The notes under the pieces were generated by a model. That model saw only the letters and a list, made by a program, of their open reading frames with translations. It was not told the origin of the DNA and searched no databases. From contig DIJC01000004.1 in the NCBI GenBank assembly GCA_002421005.1, positions 62,001-126,000 of the forward strand: a stretch of 64,000 bases of DNA, in the 5' to 3' direction. Position 1 is the first letter of the stretch. Each line of letters opens with the position of its first letter. This document shows positions 35,682 to 44,508 of the stretch, one piece after another. The translations under genes were made by a program, and so were the position numbers. This stretch comes from Enterobacteriaceae bacterium UBA5654. GTDB taxonomy: Bacteria > Pseudomonadota > Gammaproteobacteria > Enterobacterales > Enterobacteriaceae.

Positions 35682-36686
35682 ATGAGCATTATTGAAACTG
35701 TACCGGTGGAACAGAAATCCGGCCTGTTGCTGGACGTCAAAGATCTGCGCGTCACGTTTAGCACGCCCGATGGCGACGTGACCGCTGTGAACGATCTTAA
35801 CTTTAGCCTGCGGGCAGGCGAGACGCTGGGGATCGTGGGTGAATCCGGCTCCGGTAAATCGCAAACCGCTTTCGCGCTGATGGGGCTGCTGGCGTCTAAC
35901 GGGCGCATTGGCGGTTCGGCGACCTTTAACGGTCGGCAGATCCTTAATTTGCCCGAAAATGAGCTGAATAAGCTGCGCGCAAAGCAAATCTCCATGATTT
36001 TTCAGGACCCGATGACCTCGCTCAACCCTTATATGCGGGTTGATGAGCAACTGATGGAAGTGCTGATGCTGCATAAAGGACTCGGGAAAGCGGAAGCGTT
36101 TGAAGAATCCGTGAAGATGCTGGACGCAGTCAAGATGCCGGAAGCGCGCAAGCGTATGCGCATGTATCCGCATGAGTTTTCCGGCGGGATGCGTCAGCGC
36201 GTCATGATTGCAATGGCGCTGCTGTGCAGGCCCAAATTACTGATCGCCGATGAACCGACTACCGCGCTGGACGTGACGGTACAGGCGCAAATCATGACCT
36301 TACTGAACGAGCTGAAGCGTGAGTTCAATACCGCCATCATCATGATCACCCACGATCTGGGCGTGGTGGCCGGGATCTGTGACAAAGTGCTGGTGATGTA
36401 TGCCGGGCGCACGATGGAATATGGCAACGCCCGCGACGTATTTTACGGTCCGGCGCATCCGTATTCTATCGGCCTGCTGAATGCCGTTCCGCGTCTGGAT
36501 GCTGAAGGCGGATCGCTGCTGACGATCCCGGGTAATCCCCCCAATCTGCTGCGCCTGCCAAAAGGCTGCCCGTTTCAGCCGCGCTGTCCGCATGCCATGG
36601 AAATCTGCAACAGCGCACCGCCGCTGGTGGAATTCGCACCGGGACGCCTGCGCGCCTGCTTTAAGCCGGTGGAGGAACTGGTATGA
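35682..36686 (+). CDS. oppD: OppD, oligopeptide transporter ATPase
   Basis: 334-residue ABC ATPase. Walker A is GESGSGKSQ, the signature FSGGMRQR, Walker B LLIADEPT followed by TALDVT, and the switch His is in ITHDLG. The C-terminal oligopeptide-transporter extension carries Cys residues (CPFQPRCPHAMEIC) that bind a [4Fe-4S] cluster in relatives. It works as a heterodimer with OppF and overlaps it by ATGA. Confidence 0.98.
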   Translation: MSIIETVPVEQKSGLLLDVKDLRVTFSTPDGDVTAVNDLNFSLRAGETLGIVGESGSGKSQTAFALMGLLASNGRIGGSATFNGRQILNLPENELNKLRAKQISMIFQDPMTSLNPYMRVDEQLMEVLMLHKGLGKAEAFEESVKMLDAVKMPEARKRMRMYPHEFSGGMRQRVMIAMALLCRPKLLIADEPTTALDVTVQAQIMTLLNELKREFNTAIIMITHDLGVVAGICDKVLVMYAGRTMEYGNARDVFYGPAHPYSIGLLNAVPRLDAEGGSLLTIPGNPPNLLRLPKGCPFQPRCPHAMEICNSAPPLVEFAPGRLRACFKPVEELV

Positions 36687-37687
36687 ATGCCATCACTGAA
36701 AACAGAAACGTATTGCTCGAAATCGCTGACCTGAAAGTCCATTTTGATATTAAAGATGGCAAGCAGTGGTTCTGGCAACCGGCAAAAACCCTCAAGGCGG
36801 TAGACGGCGTTACGCTGCGCTTGTATGAAGGTGAAACGCTGGGAGTGGTCGGTGAATCCGGCTGTGGCAAATCGACCTTCGCCCGCGCGATTATCGGGCT
36901 GGTAAAAGCCACCGATGGCAAAGTGGCCTGGCTGGGTAAAGATCTGCTGGGGATGAAACCGGATGAGTGGCGCGACGTGCGCAGCGACATCCAGATGATT
37001 TTCCAGGACCCGCTGGCGTCGCTGAATCCGCGTATGACCATCGGGGAAATTATCGCTGAGCCGCTGCGCACTTATCATCCGAAAATGCCACGTCAGGAAG
37101 TGCGCGATCGGGTGAAAACCATGATGATGAAGGTCGGGCTGTTACCTAACCTGATCAACCGCTATCCACATGAGTTTTCCGGCGGTCAGTGCCAGCGTAT
37201 CGGTATCGCCCGCGCGTTAATTCTGGAACCAAAGCTGATTATATGCGATGAGCCGGTATCGGCGCTGGACGTGTCGATTCAGGCGCAGGTGGTTAACCTT
37301 CTTCAGCAGTTGCAGCGTGAAATGGGGCTGTCGCTGATTTTTATCGCCCACGACCTGGCGGTGGTGAAACATATCTCCGATCGCGTGCTGGTGATGTATC
37401 TCGGTCATGCCGTGGAGCTGGGCACCTACGATGAGGTGTACCATAATCCGCTGCATCCTTATACCAAAGCGCTGATGTCGGCGGTGCCGGTGCCCGACCC
37501 CGATAAAGAAAAGAATAAAAAGATCCAGTTGCTGGAAGGCGAATTACCCTCGCCGATCAATCCGCCGTCAGGCTGTGTTTTCCGTACCCGCTGTCCGATT
37601 GCCGGACCGGAATGCGCCAAAACCCGCCCGGTACTGGAGGGCAGTTTCCGCCATGCGGTTTCCTGCCTGAAGGTGGATCCGCTATAA
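36683..37687 (+). CDS. oppF: OppF, oligopeptide transporter ATPase
   Basis: 334-residue ABC ATPase with Walker A GESGCGKST, signature FSGGQCQR, Walker B IICDEPVSALD and switch AHDLAVVKH. The C-terminal extension carries the related Cys block (GCVFRTRCPIAGPEC). It pairs with OppD to power peptide import. The start overlaps the oppD stop, and a bidirectional terminator follows directly. Confidence 0.98.
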   Translation: MNAITENRNVLLEIADLKVHFDIKDGKQWFWQPAKTLKAVDGVTLRLYEGETLGVVGESGCGKSTFARAIIGLVKATDGKVAWLGKDLLGMKPDEWRDVRSDIQMIFQDPLASLNPRMTIGEIIAEPLRTYHPKMPRQEVRDRVKTMMMKVGLLPNLINRYPHEFSGGQCQRIGIARALILEPKLIICDEPVSALDVSIQAQVVNLLQQLQREMGLSLIFIAHDLAVVKHISDRVLVMYLGHAVELGTYDEVYHNPLHPYTKALMSAVPVPDPDKEKNKKIQLLEGELPSPINPPSGCVFRTRCPIAGPECAKTRPVLEGSFRHAVSCLKVDPL

Positions 37688-37719
37688 AACAAAAGGGCTG
37701 ACAATCGTCAGCCCTTTTT
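37688..37719. terminator. Bidirectional terminator between oppF and yciU
   Basis: AAAAGGGCTGAC (37691-37702) pairs with GTCAGCCCTTTT (37707-37718), with A and T runs on the two sides serving both convergent genes. Confidence 0.9.
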
Positions 37720-37723
37720 AGCA

Positions 37724-38053
37724 TTATTCACGCCACAGAATATGGCACAGCTTGTGATCTTTCTCGCGGCACAGCAGCACGCGGGCAAAGACGTCGTTTA
37801 GCTCGTCACCGTCCGTTTCCGCCAGACCAATAACTACTTCAGCAAAGAAATCCGGGTTCAGATCGAAATCAACGTGTTCCTGCCAGTCCTCTGACGGATC
37901 GAAAAGCTCCGCGCCGCCGCGTTCTTCAAATTGCAGGTTAAACAGAATGATATCTGCCGGATCGAGATTATCCGCCGCCAGCTCAAGAAAAATATCGTAG
38001 GCCTGCTCAAGCGTCTCGTCTTCAGTCAGGCGGTTATTGAGATCCATATCCAT
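37724..38053 (-). CDS. yciU: YciU, acidic DUF440 (double-stranded DNA mimic) protein
   Basis: 109-residue highly acidic protein (many Asp/Glu in the first 60 residues, for example LTEDETLEQAYDIFLELAAD). The family is described as a double-stranded DNA mimic, and the Haemophilus member binds the HU protein. No enzyme motif is present. It is almost identical to E. coli YciU and lies between the opp operon and clsA as there; the 34-base gap from clsA suggests separate or loosely linked transcription. Confidence 0.93.
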   Translation of the reverse strand: MDMDLNNRLTEDETLEQAYDIFLELAADNLDPADIILFNLQFEERGGAELFDPSEDWQEHVDFDLNPDFFAEVVIGLAETDGDELNDVFARVLLCREKDHKLCHILWRE

Positions 38054-38087
38054 GATGATTACCTGTTAAATAGCTAATGGGCACGTT

Positions 38088-39548
38088 TTACAGCAACGGG
38101 CTGAAGAAGTAAAACAGTCGCTCGGCAATCCGGTGCCAGAAAGGACGTTTTACCCACAACCGCGCGTCAAGCAGGCGCGAGCGGGAAATATAGTCGTCCT
38201 GCACGGCGGCTAAATCGCCGCCGAAACCGGCGTCATCAATCACCAGCGTGATCTCAAAATTAAGCCACAGGCTTCGCATATCCAGATTGACTGTACCGAC
38301 CAGGCTTAATTCGCCATCGACCAGCACGCTTTTGGTATGCAGCAGTCCACCCTCAAACTGGTAAATCTTAACGCCTGCCGCCAGCAGTTCGGTGAAAAAG
38401 GCGCGACTGGCCCAACCGACCAGCACGGAATCATTTTTGCGCGGCAGGATAATACTGACGTCCACCCCGCGCTGGGCGGCAGTGCAGATAGCGTGCAGTA
38501 AATCGTCGCTCGGCACGAAATAGGGCGTGCTCATAATCAAATATTCACGGGCGGCATAGGTTGCGGTCAGCAGCGCCTGGTGAATAAGATCTTCCGGGAA
38601 GCCCGGACCGGAGGCGATGGTGTGAATAGTATGCCCGCTGGCTTCCTCAAACGGCATAATATTGCTGTCGGGAGGCGGGGGCAGGATGCGCTTGCCGGTT
38701 TCAATTTCCCAGTCGCAGGAATAGACAATGCCCATTGCCGTCGCCACAGGGCCTTCCATCCGCGCCATTAGATCGACCCATTGCCCCACACCTGCGCTCT
38801 GTTTGAAGAAGCGGGGATCGACCATATTCATACTGCCGGTATAGGCTATATAGTTATCGATCATCACCATTTTACGGTGCTGGCGCAGATCCATGCGGCG
38901 CAGGAATACGCGCATCAGGTTAACTTTCAGCGCTTCAACCACCTCAATGCCCGCGTTACGCATCATATTGGCCCAGGGACCGCGAAAGAACGTCACGCTA
39001 CCGGCGGAATCCAGCATCAGCCGACAATGAACGCCGCGACGAGCGGCGGCCATTAAGGATTCAGCAACCTGATCGGCGACCCCGCCCGGCTGCCAGATAT
39101 AAAAAACCATCTCAATGTTATGGCGGGCGAGCTGAATATCGCGGATTAGCGCCTGCATGACGTCATCGGAGGTGGTCAATAACTGGAGCTGATTCCCCTT
39201 TACCCCGGCAATACCCTGACGACGTTCACACAGTTTAAACAGCGATGAGGCGACGGCGCTGTTTTCTTCAGCAAAAATATGTTTGCAGGCTTTGAGATCG
39301 TGCAGCCATTTTGCCGTCGAGGGCCACATGGCCTTCGCGCGTTCCGCCCGTCGTTTGCCCAGATGCAGTTCCCCGACCGACAAATAAGCGATAATACCGA
39401 CCAGAGGAAGAATATAGATAATCAACAGCCATGCCATCGCGGAAGGAACAGCGCGGCGCTTCATCAGTATGCGTAAGGTAATACTCGCGATGAGTAACCA
39501 GTATCCAAGAATGAGCAGCCAACTCACCACCGTGTAGAAGGTTGTCAT
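38088..39548 (-). CDS. clsA: ClsA, cardiolipin synthase A
   Basis: 486-residue phospholipase D superfamily enzyme joining two phosphatidylglycerols into cardiolipin and glycerol. Two N-terminal membrane segments (about 4-24 and 38-58) anchor it. The two HKD motifs are complete: HRKMVMIDN with downstream GSMN, and HTKSVLVDG with downstream GTVN. Length equals E. coli ClsA. Confidence 0.98.
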   Translation of the reverse strand: MTTFYTVVSWLLILGYWLLIASITLRILMKRRAVPSAMAWLLIIYILPLVGIIAYLSVGELHLGKRRAERAKAMWPSTAKWLHDLKACKHIFAEENSAVASSLFKLCERRQGIAGVKGNQLQLLTTSDDVMQALIRDIQLARHNIEMVFYIWQPGGVADQVAESLMAAARRGVHCRLMLDSAGSVTFFRGPWANMMRNAGIEVVEALKVNLMRVFLRRMDLRQHRKMVMIDNYIAYTGSMNMVDPRFFKQSAGVGQWVDLMARMEGPVATAMGIVYSCDWEIETGKRILPPPPDSNIMPFEEASGHTIHTIASGPGFPEDLIHQALLTATYAAREYLIMSTPYFVPSDDLLHAICTAAQRGVDVSIILPRKNDSVLVGWASRAFFTELLAAGVKIYQFEGGLLHTKSVLVDGELSLVGTVNLDMRSLWLNFEITLVIDDAGFGGDLAAVQDDYISRSRLLDARLWVKRPFWHRIAERLFYFFSPLL

Positions 39549-39693
39549 AAATAAAGAAATCCTTTTTTGAGCCGATAGTTAAGAGTGTACGCGGACAACA
39601 CTTTCTGGCAAATAAAAAGCGGCGATGAAAAGCGCTGGTCTGGCGGCAGCAAGGGTCTATAATGCACGTTCTTCCTTTGTAAGAGCTGTAAAA

Positions 39694-39867
39694 ATGAAGC
39701 GTAGTAGAACGGAAGTGGGGCGCTGGCGCATGCTCAGGCAGGCGAGTCGGCGTAAATCCCGCTGGCTTGAAGGTCAGTCCCGTCGCAATATTCGTATTCA
39801 CTCGATCAGAAAGTGTTTACTTAACCAGCATCGTAATGTGCTGCTGTTTGCGATTTACGATCTTTGA
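39694..39867 (+). CDS. yciY: YciY, small basic protein
   Basis: 57 residues, very rich in Arg and Lys, beginning MKRSRTEVGRWRM and matching E. coli YciY almost throughout. Function unknown. The ATG at 39694 is used rather than in-frame openings further upstream because it matches the E. coli start. A TATAAT element at 39658-39663 lies 31 bases upstream and may be its -10. It is convergent with yciI. Confidence 0.82.
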   Translation: MKRSRTEVGRWRMLRQASRRKSRWLEGQSRRNIRIHSIRKCLLNQHRNVLLFAIYDL

Positions 39868-39870
39868 GTT

Positions 39871-39898
39871 TAAAAAAGGGCACCGGATACGGTGCCCC
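39871..39898 (-). terminator. Intrinsic terminator of yciI
   Basis: GGGCACCG (39878-39885) pairs with CGGTGCCC (39890-39897); in minus-strand reading it is followed by T residues (A run at 39872-39877). Confidence 0.85.
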
Positions 39899-39904
39899 CA
39901 TATA

Positions 39905-40201
39905 TCAGAAGACTTTTTTATAGGGCTTAATCGTAACTTTCTGATAAACACCCGCCGCCACATACGGATCGGCATCCGCCCATTCTTTCGCCGCTTCGCT
40001 GGACTCAAACTCTGCAATCACCGTTGAACCGGTAAAACCGGCTGCACCAGGATCGTTGCTGTCTACGGCAGGCAGCGGACCGGCGGTCAGAAGACGCCCC
40101 TCATCGTGCAACAACTGTAAACGTGCCAGGTGAGCAGGGCGCACCGAGAGGCGTTTTTCCAGAGAATCTTCACTATCTTCAGCATAAATAACATACAGCA
40201 C
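39905..40201 (-). CDS. yciI: YciI, YCII-domain protein
   Basis: 98-residue dimeric ferredoxin-like protein. The conserved His of the YCII family is in VRPAHLARLQ and the Asp in WADADPYVAAGVY. Relatives act as chloromuconolactone-type dehydrochlorinases, but the natural role of YciI in enteric bacteria is unknown. It is divergent from tonB. Confidence 0.93.
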   Translation of the reverse strand: MLYVIYAEDSEDSLEKRLSVRPAHLARLQLLHDEGRLLTAGPLPAVDSNDPGAAGFTGSTVIAEFESSEAAKEWADADPYVAAGVYQKVTIKPYKKVF

Positions 40202-40357
40202 GGTGTGAGCTCCTTTTCTGTTATCTCATTCAGCACGGTAAGTGAAAGTCGCGTTCACTGCAATCATCAACCGCGTCAGCAGGCATAATCCCGAGCAAAA
40301 ATGTGGCTGAATAACAGCAAATTGGGCAAAAAATGGCGGAAGAGAGAATACCTTATT

Positions 40358-40383
40358 GAATATGATTGCTATTTGCATTTAAA
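40358..40383 (+). promoter_or_regulatory. tonB promoter with Fur-binding sequence
   Basis: GAATATGATTGCTATTTGC (40358-40376) is identical to the Fur-protected sequence I recall for E. coli tonB, though it matches the 19-base Fur consensus at only 11 positions. The adjoining ATTTAAAAT (40375-40383) is the -10 region. Iron repression of tonB follows. Confidence 0.6.
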
Positions 40384-40414
40384 ATTAGCGCATCATTTTT
40401 AAACTGAAACGACT

Positions 40415-41134
40415 ATGACTTCAATGGCCCTTGATTTACCACGCCGCTTCCCGTGGCCAACGTTGCTTTCTTTCTGCATCCACGGAGCAGTAGTAGCTGG
40501 TCTGCTTTATACCTCGGTTAATCAGGTTATTGAAATGCCTGCGCCTGCGCAGCCTATCTCCGTCACGCTGGTCGCGCCGCCTGAGCCAGAGCCTGTTGTT
40601 CAGCCTCCTGCGCCGGAGCCTGTCGTTGAACCAGAGCCGGAGCCGGAACCCGTTCCCGAGCCACCTAAAGAAGCGCCGGTGGTGATTGAAAAACCCAGGC
40701 CTAAACCTAAGCCGAAACCCAAGCCGGTGAAAAAGGTTGAGCAGCCAAAACGCGACGTTAAGCCGGTTGAGCCGCGCGCGGCATCGCCATTTGAAAACAA
40801 TGCACCTGCGCGTCCGGTCAATAACAATACGCCGCCCACCGCTAAACCGGCGGTGACCACCCCTGCCGGTCCACGTGCCCTGACGCGTAATCAACCGTCT
40901 TATCCGGCGCGCGCGCTGGCGTTACGCATGGAAGGTAAAGTGCGGGTGAAATTTGACGTGACGGCGGATGGTCGGGTCGATAATGTGCAAATTCTCTCTG
41001 CCCAACCTGCGAATATGTTTGAGCGCGAGGTGAAAGCGGCAATGCGCAAATGGCGTTACGAATCCGGTAAACCGGGCAGCGGGCTTGTTATGAACATCGA
41101 GTTCCGCATCAATGGCGGCGTCAAGCTGAACTAA
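40415..41134 (+). CDS. tonB: TonB, energy-transducing periplasm-spanning protein
   Basis: 239 residues. The N-terminal membrane anchor (about 15-36) contains the conserved Ser/His face (SFCIHGAVVAGLLY). The proline-rich spacer has an acidic Glu-Pro run (about 66-88) followed by a basic Lys-Pro run (about 95-107). The C-terminal domain has the YPARAL motif that contacts TonB boxes of outer-membrane receptors. It couples ExbBD proton flow to siderophore, haem and B12 uptake. Two ATG codons three residues apart can start it, as in E. coli; the first is given. Confidence 0.97.
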   Translation: MTSMALDLPRRFPWPTLLSFCIHGAVVAGLLYTSVNQVIEMPAPAQPISVTLVAPPEPEPVVQPPAPEPVVEPEPEPEPVPEPPKEAPVVIEKPRPKPKPKPKPVKKVEQPKRDVKPVEPRAASPFENNAPARPVNNNTPPTAKPAVTTPAGPRALTRNQPSYPARALALRMEGKVRVKFDVTADGRVDNVQILSAQPANMFEREVKAAMRKWRYESGKPGSGLVMNIEFRINGGVKLN

Positions 41135-41144
41135 TAAACCCGCC

Positions 41145-41169
41145 AGACCTCCCGGATGCCGGGAGGTCT
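41145..41169. terminator. Hairpin at the tonB/yniA junction, without U-tract
   Basis: AGACCTCCCGG (41145-41155) pairs with CCGGGAGGTCT (41159-41169). No T run follows on either strand. The right arm includes the yniA stop codon (41168-41170). It may be what remains of the tonB terminator at the synteny breakpoint. Confidence 0.5.
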
Positions 41170-42028
41170 ACGATCCCAGCACTTTCTCCAGCGCTTTCTG
41201 CGCCGTCACCAGATGTTGCCCGCCAAATAAAATCGCCCGATTCAGCAATGTATAAAGCTGATAGATCGGCTGCCTGTCGAGAAAACCAGAGGGCAGTGGC
41301 GAAACAGACTGATAGCCATCATAGATTTGCGGCGGCTGATCGGGATGCAGCGGTAGCATCGCCAGATCGCATTCCCGGTCGCCCCAATAGCAGGCAGGAT
41401 CGTAAATAAAAGGTCCGTCCGGCCCCAGCGCGCAGTTGGCTGACCATAAATCACCGTGTAATAAAGAAGCCTGCGGCTGATGCGAGCTCAGGCGCTGCTG
41501 AACATGGGCGACGATGGCGTCAATGTCGCCAAACTCCAGACCCTTCTCCGCAGCCAGTTCGAGCTGCCAGCCAATGCGCTGCTCGGCAAAAAAAGTTGAC
41601 CAGCGGCGTTGCCAGGCATTGGGCTGCGGGGTGGTGGAAAGGTCATTGTCGAAATCAAGGCCAAACTGTGGCTGGTCGCTCCACTGGTGCAGATGTGCCA
41701 GCTGTTGCCCAAGCTGAAAAGCGCTATGCGCATCCAGCGGACGGACCGGAAGATAATCCATAATTAAAAAAGCGTAGTCGCGCTCGCTTCCCACAGCATG
41801 GACATCAGGAACAGTGACGGTTTTACTGCGCGACAGTAATTCCAGTTGGTCTGCCTCGGCGGTAAAGATCGGCAGTAGTTCGCGTTCATCACACTTGACA
41901 AAAAAATCGCGCCCGGCGAAACGAATGCGCCATGCAGCATGGATTTCTCCGCCCGGTAGCTCCTGGCGTTGTTCGATCTCGCCTTCGCCAAGTTGCTCAC
42001 TTAACAGTCGACTGATAGCCTGCCACAT
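41168..42028 (-). CDS. yniA: YniA, fructosamine/ketosamine-3-kinase family protein
   Basis: 286 residues with a protein-kinase-like fold: nucleotide-side Lys in FFVKCDERE, hinge LIMDYLPVRPLD, catalytic HGDLWSANCALG and metal-binding DPACYWGDRECDLAM. Family members phosphorylate sugar amines on proteins so that they fall off (deglycation); the bacterial substrate is not settled. The length equals E. coli YniA. Its neighbour downstream is tonB, whereas in K-12 the neighbour is yniB. Confidence 0.94.
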   Translation of the reverse strand: MWQAISRLLSEQLGEGEIEQRQELPGGEIHAAWRIRFAGRDFFVKCDERELLPIFTAEADQLELLSRSKTVTVPDVHAVGSERDYAFLIMDYLPVRPLDAHSAFQLGQQLAHLHQWSDQPQFGLDFDNDLSTTPQPNAWQRRWSTFFAEQRIGWQLELAAEKGLEFGDIDAIVAHVQQRLSSHQPQASLLHGDLWSANCALGPDGPFIYDPACYWGDRECDLAMLPLHPDQPPQIYDGYQSVSPLPSGFLDRQPIYQLYTLLNRAILFGGQHLVTAQKALEKVLGS

Positions 42029-42140
42029 GTTCTCTCCCCCATCTTTGTTGCCATATCATAACGTTAGCGCACAAATGCAGTGAAAAAACCCGAACCAACG
42101 CACAACTGAAAAAACTGTCTGCCGCAATGGCACATATTGC

Positions 42141-42431
42141 TTATGGATTATTACTCAGCCAGCGATCGAAAACCGTGACCTCAATTTCTGGCTGCACGCC
42201 CAGCGCGCCCTCAGCAAGCCCGGTCGCCAGTTCATTAACCTGCTGCTCGTTTTGTGGGCTGACTAAACCGAAGGTATTGGTGCCAAGTTCATGCACTTTT
42301 CCCTCGTCATCGGTCAGCGTAAGGGTAAAGCCTGCGCGCGAAAACTGATTATTTAATTCGTTAATTTGCGTCAGCGTTTCTTCATGGAACTTCACCGTGA
42401 CAACGTAACGCGTAATACCACCTTCGCTCAT
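42141..42431 (-). CDS. ydiZ: YdiZ, conserved protein of unknown function
   Basis: 96 residues, no membrane segment or known catalytic motif; the middle reads FTLTLTDDEGKVHELGTNTF. The ATG at 42431 is chosen because AGGAGA stands 8 bases upstream, giving a protein of the same length as E. coli YdiZ; an in-frame opening eight codons earlier is less likely. It lies between yniA and pfkB as in E. coli. Confidence 0.85.
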   Translation of the reverse strand: MSEGGITRYVVTVKFHEETLTQINELNNQFSRAGFTLTLTDDEGKVHELGTNTFGLVSPQNEQQVNELATGLAEGALGVQPEIEVTVFDRWLSNNP

Positions 42432-42503
42432 AATGACTCTCCTGGTTATTCCCAAATTTTTTTAGCATAGCCGATCGTGACCGTTTGGCAATGCGTTACG
42501 TGA

Positions 42504-43436
42504 TTAGCTGCGGCACAGATAATCATAGATTTTATGCGTATTCTCGCGAGAGCAGAGCCGGGTTCCCTGATTGATTGTCGCAGCGCTCCCGGCGGCGACG
42601 CCATAGCGCACCATCTCTTCCAGGGAGGCGTTTTCTGCGAGTTTCAGGGTGATCGCGCCCACCATGCTGTCACCGGCACCGACGGTACTCTGGCTTTTAA
42701 CCGGAGGCGGTACGACCTGAACGCAATTTTCGCTGTCTACCGCCAGCGCGCCCTGCGGTCCCAGAGAAACCACCACGCGCAAGGCTTTTCCGCTGCGGAC
42801 AATTTCCTGCGCGGCTTCGCGGACATCGTCAGGCTGGGTTAAGTCCCGCTGCACCAGCGCGCTTAATTCTTTGAGATTGGGTTTGACCAGTTCGATATTC
42901 CCGACCTCCAGCGCGGCGGCCAGTGCCTCGCCAGAACTGTCGACCACGCAGCGAATACCGTGTTGCTGCGCTGATTTGATAAGCTGTACCAGCCGCGAAA
43001 CATTAACGCCCGGCGGCAGGCTACCGCTGATCACCAGTAAAGAATCCGCTTCTATTGCCAGCACCTGCTCTTCCAGCAGGCGAAATTCATCGTCGGTCAG
43101 CGCGGCACCGGGCATCACGAAGCGATATTGCTCGCCGCTCGATTCGACGTGAACATGCAGGTTTTGCCGGGTCCAGTCCTGTGCTTCTATGGTCTTCACC
43201 GGCACCTGCTCATCCGCCAGCAAACTTACCAGATGCTCGCCGGTCGCGCCGCCTGCCGGAAACAGGGCAGTGGCTTTTCCGCCGAGAAAGGTGATAGCAC
43301 GGGCGACGTTAATCCCGCCGCCGCCGGGTTCAAAGACCGGGGCGCTACAGCGTAATTTTCCTTCAGGGTAGATTTGCGGCGTCAGGGTGGCGCTATCGAG
43401 CGAAGGGGCAAAAGTGAGGGTATAGATCTTAGCCAT
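42504..43436 (-). CDS. pfkB: PfkB, 6-phosphofructokinase II
   Basis: 310-residue ribokinase-family sugar kinase, the minor phosphofructokinase. The N-terminal PfkB signature GGGGINVARAITFLGGKATA and the C-terminal one STVGAGDSMVGAITL with catalytic Asp in GAGDS are present. It phosphorylates fructose-6-phosphate and is inhibited by ATP at an allosteric site. It is divergent from ydiY. Confidence 0.97.
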   Translation of the reverse strand: MAKIYTLTFAPSLDSATLTPQIYPEGKLRCSAPVFEPGGGGINVARAITFLGGKATALFPAGGATGEHLVSLLADEQVPVKTIEAQDWTRQNLHVHVESSGEQYRFVMPGAALTDDEFRLLEEQVLAIEADSLLVISGSLPPGVNVSRLVQLIKSAQQHGIRCVVDSSGEALAAALEVGNIELVKPNLKELSALVQRDLTQPDDVREAAQEIVRSGKALRVVVSLGPQGALAVDSENCVQVVPPPVKSQSTVGAGDSMVGAITLKLAENASLEEMVRYGVAAGSAATINQGTRLCSRENTHKIYDYLCRS

Positions 43437-43627
43437 GTGGTACCTCCTGTAAGCGATTAAAGGTGCGGCCCAAATATGGATTGAATTAATCCTGGCACTT
43501 AACCGTCAGGAAGGGTAGGGCAAGAGCATGATTTTACAAATAAATACGCTGTGTCTTTTCCTCTGCCGACTAAAAAAACAGTAAGGTTTTGAGATCGTTC
43601 TTATTCAAAAAATCCTGCAATATTTCA

Positions 43628-43728
43628 TTGCTATGTTAAATGAGCCTTTTTATAATTTGTTACCTTTCTCTGGATCGTCAACGTTGATCCCCACGAAAGT
43701 TTCCGGGACCGTGATGGTCTCTTTTTTT
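43628..43728 (+). promoter_or_regulatory. ydiY promoter and leader with two hairpins, the second an intrinsic terminator
   Basis: TTGCTA (43628-43633) and TATAAT (43651-43656) are 17 bases apart, predicting a start near 43663. The leader then holds hairpin 1, GGATC (43672-43676) with GATCC (43686-43690), whose middle TCAACGTTGA can also self-pair, and hairpin 2, GGGACC (43705-43710) with GGTCTC (43716-43721), followed by seven T residues (43722-43728). ydiY starts 22 bases later. This is a terminator placed between promoter and gene, so attenuation is likely. Confidence 0.65.
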
Positions 43729-43749
43729 GTTGTACGGACTTAATTATAA

Positions 43750-44508
43750 ATGAAGCTTTTGAAGACAGTTCCCGCTGCGGTTGTGCTGGCGGGAGGCGTG
43801 TTTGCGTCAATGTATGCAGCCGCTGACGACTCCGTTTTTACTGTCATGGACGATCCCTCTACTGCAAAAAAACCGTTTGAAGGCACTGTTAACGCAGGTT
43901 ATCTGGCGCAGTCGGGAAACACCGATAGCTCCTCCCTGACGGCGGATTCCACCCTGACCTGGTACGGCAACGTGACTGCCTGGTCTCTGTGGGGTAACGC
44001 CAGCAATACTTCTTCCAACAACGAGCGTTCTTCTGAGAAATATGCCATCGGTGGACGTTCGCGCTATAACCTGTCCGATGAAAACTATCTCTTTGGGCAG
44101 GGTAGCTGGTTGACTGACCGTTACAACGGCTATCAGGCACGCGATATCGCAACCGCCGGTTATGGTCGCCAGTTTCTGAACGGGCCGGTACACAGTTTGC
44201 GTTTTGAATTTGGTCCGGGCGTGCGCTATGACGAATACACTGACGGCGGTAATGAAACCCAGCCGTTAGGTTATGCTTCCGGCACCTATGCCTGGCAGAT
44301 GACCGACAACGCCAAATTTACCCAGGGCGTTTCTGTTTTCGGTGCTGAAGACACTACGTTAAACTCTGAAAGCGCGCTCAACGTCGCCATTAACGAGCAT
44401 TTCGGTTTGAAGGTGGCTTACAACGTGACCTGGAACTCCAATCCGCCGGATTCCGCGCCAGAGCATACCGATCGCCGCACCACGCTCTCACTGGGCTACA
44501 AGATGTAA
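43750..44508 (+). CDS. ydiY: YdiY, YdiY/Slp-like outer-membrane beta-barrel protein (DUF481)
   Basis: 252 residues with a signal peptide (MKLLKTVPAAVVLAGGVFAS, cleavage after YAAA). The mature part is made of alternating amphipathic strands (GTVNAGYLAQSGNTDSSSLT onward) and ends in a hydrophobic/aromatic strand LSLGYKM, as an outer-membrane barrel should. In E. coli it is described as acid- or salt-inducible; function unknown. A leader terminator precedes it. Confidence 0.92.
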   Translation: MKLLKTVPAAVVLAGGVFASMYAAADDSVFTVMDDPSTAKKPFEGTVNAGYLAQSGNTDSSSLTADSTLTWYGNVTAWSLWGNASNTSSNNERSSEKYAIGGRSRYNLSDENYLFGQGSWLTDRYNGYQARDIATAGYGRQFLNGPVHSLRFEFGPGVRYDEYTDGGNETQPLGYASGTYAWQMTDNAKFTQGVSVFGAEDTTLNSESALNVAINEHFGLKVAYNVTWNSNPPDSAPEHTDRRTTLSLGYKM

